Shown piece after piece: positions 32,601-44,900 of a stretch of DNA of 64,000 nucleotides (positions are counted from its first letter, which is position 1; every line of letters starts with the position of its first letter). The notes below the pieces were generated by a model. That model searched no databases, was not told the origin of the DNA, and saw only the letters and a program-made list of their open reading frames with translations. Source of the stretch: Globodera rostochiensis (Eukaryota > Nematoda > Chromadorea > Rhabditida > Heteroderidae); contig JAEVLN010000001.1 of the NCBI GenBank assembly GCA_018350325.1, forward strand, positions 2,035,501 through 2,099,500. The letters run 5' to 3'. The position numbers and the translations under genes were made by a program.

Positions 32601-33539
32601 TTCGAAGAAAATAGAGCCATTTTAAATTTTGTTTTCTAAACTACCTCTTTAAAAAATTGAATTGAAAATTCAAAATTCAAACACCGAGTGAGGCCGCATG
32701 GAGCAGGCAATTCCCATCGCCGGTTGTCACGAGGGGCCAAAGGCGTTGGTTGTTGTCATGTTGACACCACCAATTCAAATGTCCTGAACAAGAAATTAAA
32801 TTTGTAAAAAAAAAAGTGCGGCAAGTACAACTCGGCAGGGGACACTCGGGGCAGTGAGAAATGTTTCCAATTTATTATTTTAAATTCTATTAAAAAATGA
32901 CTTTCAACCCGCCGTCGATGGTCGAATTGTCCGAAAATCGAATGTTTTATAACAATTTTCAACCTCAACCGTTTTTACTGAACATAAGATTAAATGAAAG
33001 CTCACAATGAGTTGAATTGTGCTATCTTTAATCTACAGCTTTGCAAATGGACAAAACTTAATTATGGCCAAAAAAGTAAAACTAAAAAATGGCCATTTTT
33101 GGTCTTTTCTGTCAATAAGTTGAGGTTAAAGATACCATCAACTCATTTAGAGCTTCTTTTTTTGTATACTGTTAAAGACTAAATGGGACAGCTTGCAAAA
33201 GGAAATAAAACAAATTTTCCATTTTCTTTTCAAAAAACTTTATGACAAAGCATTTTTAAAGTTGCAGAAAAATGTATTTCAAAAATTGGAAAAAAAGCTT
33301 TTAAACTTGTAGACTGGGAACATTTTCCTCACTGCCCGAGTTGTCCGTACCCCAATAAAAATCACCTGAATTCTCCAAACGCCTCAACGTGCTAATTTCG
33401 ATGATGTCCCTCTCCAAAAAGCGACGAAAATCTGCCGGGTACTGCTCCAAGTTGGGCAATATGAAGGCATAGGCCGGCGCCTTGGCCATTTGTTTGCCAC
33501 GCAAAGTGCCACATCGCCAATTTACCGGGGAAGACGAGC
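29641..33539 (-). CDS. Cezanne/OTUD7-type OTU deubiquitinase, 5' end not found
   Basis: Cysteine protease that removes ubiquitin; the Cezanne/OTUD7 class favours Lys11 chains and restrains NF-kB and cell-cycle signalling in animals. Ten in-phase exons: 33539-33366, 32783-32685, 32311-32101, 31967-31904, 31678-31506, 31360-31278, 31217-31142, 30951-30752, 30564-30137, 30087-29641 (about 650 codons). Landmarks in order: [30 protein letters not shown], the catalytic-Cys loop [54 protein letters not shown], the catalytic-His segment [21 protein letters not shown], and a C-terminal A20-type finger C-x4-C-x11-C-x2-C (CLSTHC...LCDAC). No start exon or UBA region recognised upstream of 33539. The donor near 30752 could also be 30749. 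Confidence 0.85.
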
Positions 33540-34464
33540 CTGAATTTCGTTAAATTTATAAAATGAAAGAAATTACTTTCATTTTTCTAAACTTTTTTAA
33601 ATGTCAAAATTTGAACAGACAAAAAAATTGATAAAAATTAAAACAAAACAACGCACTAGGCTCGCCTGATATTCCATTGCATGATTGAGAAGTTGCTATG
33701 TACATCTTTTTGTTTGTCATTAGTTAAAATTTCCTAATCATTTTTTGGCTAAAAAAAGAAAAGGGATTTTGCAAAATTTTAAGAAATTAAATATAATACA
33801 GATTTTTTTGAAGAAATGGGACATGGAAACTTCGATTTGTTAAGGCACGTGTAGAAACAGTGCTAAAAATATGGTTTTTTTTAAATAAAATTCTGGAAAG
33901 GGCTCCAAAACCGAGGAAATTCCCCTAATAAAAAGCCAATTTTGTCCAAAAAACAAATTGTCGTCGAAAAACAGGTTTTTGTTTGCTTTTTACATGACTA
34001 ATGAGATAAGGGATTGCATTTTAGATTCGATTTCGACAAACGAAGAAAGAATTTTTGTTCGAGGAACTAAGGCAATGGCTGAAAATTATCTCCCCATTTT
34101 TGGTGCATAATTTGTGTGAGAGTGTAGACTATAAACATTAAGGAAATAGTGTGTGCGATTGAGAGAGTCAAGCAGCAAACAAAAAAAGTAAACAAAACGC
34201 CAAAATATACACTAATTTTTCAAACCGATCCAGGTTCAAATCCATTCTTCGTTATTCGATTTTTTTAGGTTTTAGTCAATTCCATAAATTCCTTCATACC
34301 CAATCAAATCGAACAAAGTCGGTATGATTCGATTTGATGAGTAGAAATTTTATAAGCATAAACTAAGCCATTTTACATTGTTTAAGAAAAGTTATGGGTC
34401 TCACATAATTTGGGAGAATACCTAACAATAAAATGGTTTTTTAACAAATTTGGGAATTTCTATA
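33540..34464. other. Intergenic; no gene seen
   Basis: AT-rich flank between the divergent deubiquitinase and the 34465 gene. Any upstream deubiquitinase exon must lie here or beyond, but none was recognised. Confidence 0.5.
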
Positions 34465-35636
34465 ATGGCTTCATCTTCTGCTTACCCAATATTATTTTTC
34501 ACGCAAACATGGTCTGGTGACGGTGAGTGCTACAAATTTGCCGACTAAATAATTGTTGCCATTTTTTAGACAAACTTTGGATCTTTTATTGGCTGTCCAG
34601 CGAGTCCAAATTTGGCATTGCCAGTTTCCCGGACACAGTTTACGAGATGGAAGCGGACAGAGACACCAGAAAGGCATTCCTCGGCAACATTGCCAAAAGT
34701 TTGGTGGAGGAGTACTGGGAGTAAGGGGCTCAATTTTTTGTTTGAAAATAAATTTAGAAATACATTTTTCAGAACAATGTTCGAGGAGGGCAAAACGAAG
34801 ATCAAGCAGGTGAATGACGAGTCGGCAACGGTCTGCTACGCGTTCAAACATTTCCTGGAATTGCCACTACTGGACGACCCGGTGAAGCGACGCCAACGCA
34901 TTGATCAACTCGTCAAATTCTTTGTTGATGAAGCTTTGGAAAAAAAGCGCATGGAGGTGCTTTTTTTGAACGCCAAAACCTTGGGGAAAAGCCGGGATTG
35001 GGATTTCTGATTTAAAAATCCCAAAAATTAGGAGTCTTCGGATGATCCAAAGTTTTTTTTGGAAATTTAAGTCTATCGGGGGCTCTAAAATTAGAGACCG
35101 GAAATTTGAGAAGCCCAGGGACGGGACTTGAGATTAAACCGGAAACGGGATTTTCGGACCAAAACTTCACAGAATTTTTGAAAGTCCCTGGCGTTCGAGA
35201 AAAATAAAATTATGGAATTGGTCATTGGGACTCCCCCGTAAAAATTTTGTTTTTTTTAGCAAGGCAAACACCCATTAAGCTCGAACAATCGCAATCACTC
35301 AACAAATGCATCGTCACTGAGGAATAATTCGGCAAAAGTTTTTTTTTTGGTTAATTAAATTCTCAACAAAACAAAAAATCTGTTCAGCGAAAGCAGCCGA
35401 CCAACTCGCGAAAAGCGTTACGAAAATTGCCGACGCTGGGCCTGAACTTTGACGACATGATTGAGGAGGATCAACAGCGGTTTCGCGTGTTGTATGCGGT
35501 GGGTGACGGCGGCTGGGGTGCAAAAGACATCGTTGAAATTTAGCAATTTTTTAATTGGTCCAAAAATAAATCAATTGAATTTTCCAATTTTAAAGAATTT
35601 TGCAATATTTAGGCAGACATGGAGGACTTGCCATAA
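34465..35636 (+). CDS. Conserved-looking 175-aa protein, unknown function
   Basis: A complete five-exon model in phase: 34465-34522, 34570-34720, 34773-34956, 35388-35498, 35613-35636, all GT-AG. The protein starts MASSSAYPILFFTQTWSGDD, continues through an aromatic stretch (KLWIFYWLSSESKFGIASFP), charged helical segments (FLGNIAKSLVEEYWE, RQRIDQLVKFFVDEALEKKR), a basic linker and an acidic end (FDDMIEEDQQRFRVLYAADM). No signal peptide and no TM segment are evident. I do not recognise the family. It starts about 0.9 kb from the deubiquitinase, divergently oriented. Confidence 0.65.
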
Positions 35637-35989
35637 ACCCGCGACGATTTTCATGCAATGAATGACGGACTGAATCACATTGAATTTTTGACTATTTTAA
35701 TACCCAAAGATAACCAATCTAGTGCAAATTTTCTCTCAAAAGTTATAGAGTTAATACATTCTCCTATATCAAAATTAGTATTTTTCGAGTTAGGTAATGA
35801 AATGACCGGGTGATGCTTAACGTCATTTATCCCCACATTTGATAAAACGTAGTATGTGATTAATAGAGACCGGATTTCTCAGACTGTTTCGGCCTATTAG
35901 GCCCCTAAATTTGAAGAATATTTTAATGGCGAGTAACTTCACATTTTTTATTCGTTAAAATGGGCACTGATGATTTGGCAGTGGACGGT
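35637..35989. other. Spacer before the satellite
   Basis: 35880-35930 is an inverted copy of the repeat at 5540-5600 (GGCCTATTAGGCCCCTAAAT). An ORF starting ATG at 35960 runs into the first satellite unit and stops at 36058 (32 codons). Confidence 0.5.
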
Positions 35990-38900
35990 TCTCGGGAAAG
36001 GGCCCATGTCGAAATGGAATATTTTGATTGGCACAAAAATTGCCAGGGGCGCGAATAGAGAAGGTCCGGGGAAAAAAGCGTCTTTGGAATGCCTTTTGCT
36101 AACATTATTTGCTCAGCCATTGCCTCGTGAAAGGGCCCATGTCGAAATGGAATATTTTGATTGGCACAAAAATTGCCAGGGGCGCGAATATAAAAGGTCC
36201 GGGGAAAAAAGCGTCTTTGGAATGCCTTTTGCTAACATTATTTGCTCAGCCATTGCCTCCTGAAAGGGCCCATGTCGAAATGGAATATTTTGATTGGCAC
36301 AAAAATTGCCAGGGGCGCGAATAGAGAAGGTCCGGGGAAAAAAGCGTCTTTGGAATGCCTTTTGCTAACATTATTTGCTCAGCCATTGCCTCCTGAAAGG
36401 GCCCATATCGAAATGGAATATTTTGATTGGCACAATTATTGCCAGGGGCGCGAATAGAGAAGGTCCGGGGAAAAAAGCGTCTTTGGAATGCCTTTTGCTA
36501 ACATTATTTGCTCAGCCATTGCCTCGTGAAAGGGCCCATGTCGAAATGGAATATTTTGATTGGCACAAAAATTGCCAGGGGCGCGAATAGAGAAGGTCCG
36601 GGGAAAAAAGCGTCTTTGGAATGCCTTTTGCTAACATTATTTGCTCAGCCATTGCCTCGTGAAAGGGCCCATGTCGAAATGGAATATTTTGATTGGCACA
36701 ATTATTGCCAGGGGCGCGAATAGATAAGGTCCGGGGAAAAAAGCGTCTTTGGAATGCCTTTTGCTAACATTATTTGCTCAGCCATTGCCTCGTGAAAGGG
36801 CCCATGTCGAAAAGGAATATTTTGATTGGCACAAAAATTGCCAGGGGCGCGAATAGAGAAGGTCCGGGGAAAAAAGCGTCTTTGGAATGCCTTTTGCTAA
36901 CATTATTTGCTCAGCCATTGCCTCGTGAAAGGGCCAATGTCGAAAAGGAATATTTTGATTGGCACAAAAATTGCCAGGGGCGCGAATAGAGAAGGTCCGG
37001 GGAAAAAAGCGTCTTTGGAATGCCTTTTGCTAACATTATTTGCTCAGCCATTGCCTCGTGAAAGGGCCCATGTCGAAATGGAATATTTTGATTGGCACAA
37101 AAATTGCCAGGGGCGCGAATAGAGAAGGTCCGGGGAAAAAAGCGTCTTTGGAATGCCTTTTGCTAACATTATTTGCTCAGCCATTGCCTCCTGAAAGGGC
37201 CCATATCGAAATGGAATATTTTGATTGGCACAAATATTGCCAGGGGCGCGAATAGAGAAGGTCCGGGGAAAAAAGCGTCTTTGGAATGCCTTTTGCTAAC
37301 ATTATTTGCTCAGCCATTGCCTCGTGAAAGGGCCCATGTCGAAATGGAATATTTTGATTGGCACAAAAATTGCCAGGGGCGCGAATAGAGAAGGTCCGGG
37401 GAAAAAAGCGTCTTTGGAATGCCTTTTGCTAACATTATTTGCTCAGCCATTGCCTCCTGAAAGGGCCCATATCGAAATGGAATATTTTGATTGGCACAAT
37501 TATTGCCAGGGGCGCGAATAGAGAAGGTCCGGGGAAAAAAGCGTCTTTGGAATGCCTTTTGCTAACATTATTTGCTCAGCCATTGCCTCGTGAAAGGGCC
37601 CATGTCGAAATGGAATATTTTGATTGGCACAATTATTGCCAGGGGCGCGAATAGAGAAGGTCCGGGGAAAAAAGCGTCTTTGGAATGCCTTTTGCTAACA
37701 TTATTTGCTCAGCCATTGCCTCGTGAAAGGGCCCATGTCGAAATGGAATATTTTGATTGGCACAAAAATTGCCAGGGGCGCGAATAGAGAAGGTCCGGGG
37801 AAAAAAGCGTCTTTGGAATGCCTTTTGCTAACATTATTTGCTCAGCCATTGCCTCGTGAAAGGGCCCATGTCGAAATGGAATATTTTGATTGGCACAATT
37901 ATTGCCAGGGGCGCGAATAGAGAAGGTCCGGGGAAAAAAGCGTCTTTGGAATGCCTTTTGCTAACATTATTTGCTCAGCCATTGCCTCGTGAAAGGGCCA
38001 ATGTCGAAATGGAATATTTTGATTGGCACAAAAATTGCCAGGGGCGCGAATTTAGACGGTCCGGGGAAAAAAGCGTCTTTGGAATGCCTTTTGCTAACAT
38101 TATTTGCTCAGCCATTGCCTCGTGAAAGGGCCCATGTCTAAAAGGAATATTTTGATTGGTACAAAAATTGCCAGGGGCGCGAATAGAGAAGGTCCGGGGA
38201 AAAAAGCGTCTTTGGAATGCCTTTTGCTAAACATTATTTGCTCAGCCATTGCCTCGTGAAAGGGCCATGTCGAAATGGAATATTTTGATTGGCACAAAAT
38301 TGCCAGGGGCGCGAATAGAGAAGTCCGGGGAAAAAAAGCGTCTTTGGAATGCCTTTTGCTAACATTATTTGCTCAGCCATTGCTCGTGAAAGGGCCCATT
38401 CGAAATGGAATATTTTGATTGGCACAAAAATTGCCAGGGGCGCGAATAGAGAAGGTCCGGGGAAAAAAGCGTCTTTGGAATGCCTTTTGCTAACATTATT
38501 TGCTCAGCCATTGCCTCGTGAAAGGGCCCATGTCGAAAAGGAATATTTTGATTGGCACAAAAATTGCCAGGGGCGCGAATAGAGAAGGTCCGGGGAAAAA
38601 AGCGTCTTTGGAATGCCTTTTGCTATCATTATTTGCTCAGCCATTGCCTCGTGAAAGGGCCCATGTCGAAATGGAATATTTTGATTGGCACAATTATTGC
38701 CCAGGGGCGCGAATAGAGAAGGTCCGGGGAAAAAAGCGTCTTGGAATGCCTTTTGCTAATCATTATTTGCTCAGCCATTGCCTCGTGAAAGGGCCCATGT
38801 GAAATGGAATATTTTGATTGGCACAAATTATTGCCAGGGGCGCGAATAGAGAAGGTCCGGGAAAAAAGCGTCTTTGGAATGCCTTTTGCTAACATTATTT

Positions 38901-41900
38901 GCTCAGCCATTGCCTCGTAAAGGGCCCATGTCGAAATGGAATATTTTGATTGGCACAAAATTGCCAGGGGCGCGAATAGAGAAGGTCCGGGGAAAAAAGC
39001 GTCTTTGGAATGCCTTTTGCTAACATTATTTGCTCAGCCATTGCCTCGTGAAAGGGCCCATGTCGAAATGGAATATTTTGATTGGCACAAAAATTGCCAG
39101 GGGCGCGAATAGAGAAGGTCCGGGGAAAAAAGCGTCTTTTGGAATGCCTTTTGCTAAATTATTTGCTCAGCCATTGCCTCGTGAAAGGGCCCATGTCGAA
39201 ATGGAATATTTTGATTGCACAAAATTGCCAGGGGCGCGAATAGAGAAGGTCCGGGGAAAAAAGCGTCTTTGGAATCCTTTTGCTAACATTATTTGCTCAG
39301 CCATTGCCTCGTGAAAGGGCCCATGTCGAAATGGATATTTTGATTGGCACAAAATTGCCAGGGGCGCGAATAGAGAAGGTCCGGGGAAAAAAGCGTCTTT
39401 GGAATGCCTTTTGCTAACATTATTTGCTCAGCCATTGCCTCGTGAAAGGGCCCAATGTGAAAATGGATATTTTTGATTGGCACAAATATTGCCAGGGGCG
39501 CGAATAGAGAAGGCCGGGAAAAAAAGCTCTTTGGAATGCCTTTTGCTAACATTATTTGCTCAGCCATTGCCTCCTGAAAGGGCCCATGTCGAAATGGAAT
39601 ATTTTGATTGGCACAAAAATTGCCAGGGGCGCGAATAGAGAAGGTCCGGGGAAAAAAGCGTCTTTGGAATGCCTTTTGCTAACATTATTTGCTCAGCCAT
39701 TGCCTCGTGAAAGGGCCCATGTCGAAATGGAATATTTTGATTGGCACAAAAATTGCCAGGGGCGCGAATAGAGAAGGTCCGGGGAAAAAAGCGTCTTTGG
39801 AATGCCTTTTGCTAACATTATTTGCTCAGCCATTGCCTCGTGAAAGGGCCCATGTCGAAATGGAATATTTTGATTGGCACAAAAATTGCCAGGGGCGCGA
39901 ATAGAGAAGGTCCGGGGAAAAAAGCGTCTTTGGAATGCCCTTTTGCTAACATTATTTGCTCAGCCATTGCCTCGTGAAAGGGCCCATGTCGAATGGAATA
40001 TTTTGATTGGCACAAAATTGCCAGGGGCGCGAATAGAGAAGGTCCGGGGAAAAAGCGTCTTTGGAATGCCTTTTGCTAACATTATTTGCTCAGCCATTGC
40101 CTCGTGAAAGGCCAATGTCGAAATGGAATATTTTGATTGGCACAAAATTGCCAGGGGCGCGAATAGAGAGGTCCGGGGAAAAAAGCGTCTTTGGAATGCC
40201 TTTTGCTAACATTATTTGCTCAGCCATTCCTCGTGAAAGGGCCAATGTCGAAAATGGAATATTTTGATTGGCACAAAAATTGCCAGGGCGCGAATAAGAA
40301 GGTCCGGGGAAAAAAGCGTCTTTGGAATGCCTTTTGCTAACATTATTTGCTCAGCCATTGCCTCCTGAAAGGGCCCATGTCGAAATGGAATATTTTGATT
40401 GGCACAAAAATTGCCAGGGGCGCGAATAGAGAAGGTCCGGGGAAAAAAGCGTCTTTGGAATGCCTTTTGCTAACATTATTTGCTCAGCCATTGCCTCGTG
40501 AAAGGGCCCATGTCGAAAAGGAATATTTTGATTGGCACAAAAATTGCCAGGGGCGCGAATAGAGAAGGTCCGGGGAAAAAAGCGTCTTTGGAATGCCTTT
40601 TGCTAACATTATTTGCTCAGCCATTGCCTCCTGAAAGGGCCCATGTCGAAATGGAATATTTTGATTGGCACAAAAATTGCCAGGGGCGCGAATAGAGAAG
40701 GTCCGGGGAAAAAAGCGTCTTTGGAATGCCTTTTGCTAACATTATTTGCTCAGCCATTGCCTCCTGAAAGGGCCCATGTCGAAATGGAATATTTTGATTG
40801 GCACAAAAATTGCCAGGGGCGCGAATAGAGAAGGTCCGGGGAAAAAAGCGTCTTTGGAATGCCTTTTGCTAACATTATTTGCTCAGCCATTGCCTCGTGA
40901 AAGGGCCCATGTCGAAATGGAATATTTTGATTGGCACAAAAATTGCCAGGGGCGCGAATAGAGAAGGTCCGGGGAAAAAAGCGTCTTTGGAATGCCTTTT
41001 GCTAACATTATTTGCTCAGCCATTGCCTCGTGAAAGGGCCAATGTCGAAAAGGAATATTTTGATTGGCACAAAAATTGCCAGGGGCGCGAATAGAGAAGG
41101 TCCGGGGAAAAAAGCGTCTTTGGAATGCCTTTTGCTAACATTATTTGCTCAGCCATTGCCTCGTGAAAGGGCCCATGTCGAAAAGGAATATTTTGATTGG
41201 CACAAAAATTGCCAGGGGCGCGAATAGAGAAGGTCCGGGGAAAAAAGCGTCTTTGGAATGCCTTTTGCTAACATTATTTGCTCAGCCATTGCCTCGTGAA
41301 AGGGCCCATGTCGAAAAGGAATATTTTGATTGGCACAAAAATTGCCAGGGGCGCGAATAGAGAAGGTCCGGGGAAAAAAGCGTCTTTGGAATGCCTTTTG
41401 CTAACATTATTTGCTCAGCCATTGCCTCGTGAAAGGGCCCATGTCGAAATGGAATATTTTGATTGGCACAAAAATTGCCAGGGGCGCGAATAGAGAAGGT
41501 CCGGGGAAAAAAGCGTCTTTGGAATGCCTTTTGCTAACATTATTTGCTCAGCCATTGCCTCGTGAAAGGGCCAATGTCGAAAAGGAATATTTTGATTGGC
41601 ACAAAAATTGCCAGGGGCGCGAATAGAGAAGGTCCGGGGAAAAAAGCGTCTTTGGAATGCCTTTTGCTAACATTATTTGCTCAGCCATTGCCTCGTGAAA
41701 GGGCCCATGTCGAAATGGAATATTTTGATTGGCACAAAAATTGCCAGGGGCGCGAATAGAGAAGGTCCGGGGAAAAAAGCGTCTTTGGAATGCCTTTTGC
41801 TAACATTATTTGCTCAGCCATTGCCTCCTGAAAGGGCCCATGTCGAAATGGAATATTTTGATTGGCACAAAAATTTGCCAGGGGCGCGAATAGAGAAGGT

Positions 41901-44900
41901 CCGGGGAAAAAAGCGTCTTTGGAATGCCTTTTGCTAACATTATTTGCTCAGCCATTGCCTCGTGAAGGGCCCATGTCGAAATGGAATATTTTGATTGGCA
42001 CAAAAATTGCCAGGGGCGCGAATAAGAAGGTCCGGGGAAAAAAGCGTCTTTGGAATGCCTTTTGCTAACATTATTTGCTCAGCATTGCCTCGTGAAAGGG
42101 CCCATGTCGAAAGGAATATTTTGATTGGCACAAAAATTGCCAGGGCGCGAATAGAGAAGGTCCGGGGAAAAAAGCGTCTTTGGAATGCCTTTTGCTAACA
42201 TATTTGCTCAGCCATTGCCTCGTGAAAGGGCCCATGTCGAAAAGGAATATTTTGATTGGCAAAAATTGCCAGGGGCGCGAATAGAGAAGGTCCGGGGAAA
42301 AAAGCGTCTTTGGAATGCCTTTTGCTAACATTATTTGCTCAGCCATTGCCTCGTGAAAGGGCCCATGTCGAAAAGGAATATTTTGATTGGCACAAAAATT
42401 GCCAGGGGCGCGAATAGAGAAGGTCCGGGGAAAAAAGCGTCTTTGGAATGCCTTTTGCTAACATTATTTGCTCAGCCATTGCCTCGTGAAAGGGCCCATG
42501 TCGAAATGGAATATTTTGATTGGCACAAAAATTGCCAGGGGCGCGAATAGAGAAGGTCCGGGGAAAAAAGCGTCTTTGGAATGCCTTTTGCTAACATTAT
42601 TTGCTCAGCCATTGCCTCGTGAAAGGGCCAATGTCGAAAAGGAATATTTTGATTGGCACAAAAATTGCCAGGGGCGCGAATAGAGAAGGTCCGGGGAAAA
42701 AAGCGTCTTTGGAATGCCTTTTGCTAACATTATTTGCTCAGCCATTGCCTCGTGAAAGGGCCCATGTCGAAATGGAATATTTTGATTGGCACAAAAATTG
42801 CCAGGGGCGCGAATAGAGAAGGTCCGGGGAAAAAAGCGTCTTTGGAATGCCTTTTGCTAACATTATTTGCTCAGCCATTGCCTCGTGAAAGGGCCAATGT
42901 CGAAAAGGAATATTTTGATTGGCACAAAAATTGCCAGGGGCGCGAATAGAGAAGGTCCGGGGAAAAAAGCGTCTTTGGAATGCCTTTTGCTAACATTATT
43001 TGCTCAGCCATTGCCTCGTGAAAGGGCCCATGTCGAAAAGGAATATTTTGATTGGCACAAAAATTGCCAGGGGCGCGAATAGAGAAGGTCCGGGGAAAAA
43101 AGCGTCTTTGGAATGCCTTTTGCTAACATTATTTGCTCAGCCATTGCCTCGTGAAAGGGCCAATGTCGAAAAGGAATATTTTGATTGGCACAAAAATTGC
43201 CAGGGGCGCGAATAGAGAAGGTCCGGGGAAAAAAGCGTCTTTGGAATGCCTTTTGCTAACATTATTTGCTCAGCCATTGCCTCGTGAAAGGGCCCATGTC
43301 GAAATGGAATATTTTGATTGGCACAAAAATTGCCAGGGGCGCGAATAGAGAAGGTCCGGGGAAAAAAGCGTCTTTGGAATGCCTTTTGCTAACATTATTT
43401 GCTCAGCCATTGCCTCGTGAAAGGGCCAATGTCGAAAAGGAATATTTTGATTGGCACAAAAATTGCCAGGGGCGCGAATAGAGAAGGTCCGGGGAAAAAA
43501 GCGTCTTTGGAATGCCTTTTGCTAACATTATTTGCTCAGCCATTGCCTCCGTGAAAGGGCCCATGTCGAAAGGAATATTTGATTGGCACAAAAATTGCCA
43601 GGGGCGCGAATAGAGAAGGTCCGGGGAAAAAAGCGTCTTGGAATGGCTTTTGCTAACATTATTTGCTCAGCCATTGCCTCGTGAAAGGGCCAATGTCGAA
43701 AAGGAATATTTTGATTGGCACAAAAATTGCCAGGGGCGCGAATAGAGAAGGTCCGGGGAAAAAAGCGTCTTTGGAATGCCTTTTGCTAACATTATTTGCT
43801 CAGCCATTGCCTCGTGAAAGGGCCCATGTCGAAAAGGAATATTTTGATTGGCACAAAAATTGCCAGGGGCGCGAATAGAGAAGGTCCGGGGAAAAAAGCG
43901 TCTTTGGAATGCCTTTTGCTAACATTATTTGCTCAGCCATTGCCTCGTGAAAGGGCCCATGTCGAAAAGGAATATTTTGATTGGCACAAAAATTGCCAGG
44001 GGCGCGAATAGAGAAGGTCCGGGGAAAAAAGCGTCTTTGGAATGCCTTTTGCTAACATTATTTGCTCAGCCATTGCCTCGTGAAAGGGCCAATGTCGAAA
44101 AGGAATATTTTGATTGGCACAAAAATTGCCAGGGGCGCGAATAGAGAAGGTCCGGGGAAAAAAGCGTCTTTGGAATGCCTTTTGCTAACATTATTTGCTC
44201 AGCCATTGCCTCGTGAAAGGGCCCATGTCGAAAAGGAATATTTTGATTGGCACAAAAATTGCCAGGGGCGCGAATAGAGAAGGTCCGGGGAAAAAAGCGT
44301 CTTTGGAATGCCTTTTGCTAACATTATTTGCTCAGCCATTGCCTCGTGAAAGGGCCCATGTCGAAATGGAATATTTTGATTGGCACAAAAATTGCCAGGG
44401 GCGCGAATAGAGAAGGTCCGGGGAAAAAAGCGTCTTTGGAATGCCTTTTGCTAACATTATTTGCTCAGCCATTGCCTCGTGAAAGGGCCAATGTCGAAAA
44501 GGAATATTTTGATTGGCACAAAAATTGCCAGGGGCGCGAATAGAGAAGGTCCGGGGAAAAAAGCGTCTTTGGAATGCCTTTTGCTAACATTATTTGCTCA
44601 GCCATTGCCTCGTGAAAGGGCCCATGTCGAAAAGGAATATTTTGATTGGCACAAAAATTGCCAGGGGCGCGAATAGAGAAGGTCCGGGGAAAAAAGCGTC
44701 TTTGGAATGCCTTTTGCTAACATTATTTGCTCAGCCATTGCCTCGTGAAAGGGCCAATGTCGAAAAGGAATATTTTGATTGGCACAAAAATTGCCAGGGG
44801 CGCGAATAGAGAAGGTCCGGGGAAAAAAGCGTCTTTGGAATGCCTTTTGCTAACATTATTTGCTCAGCCATTGCCTCGTGAAAGGGCCCATGTCGAAAAG

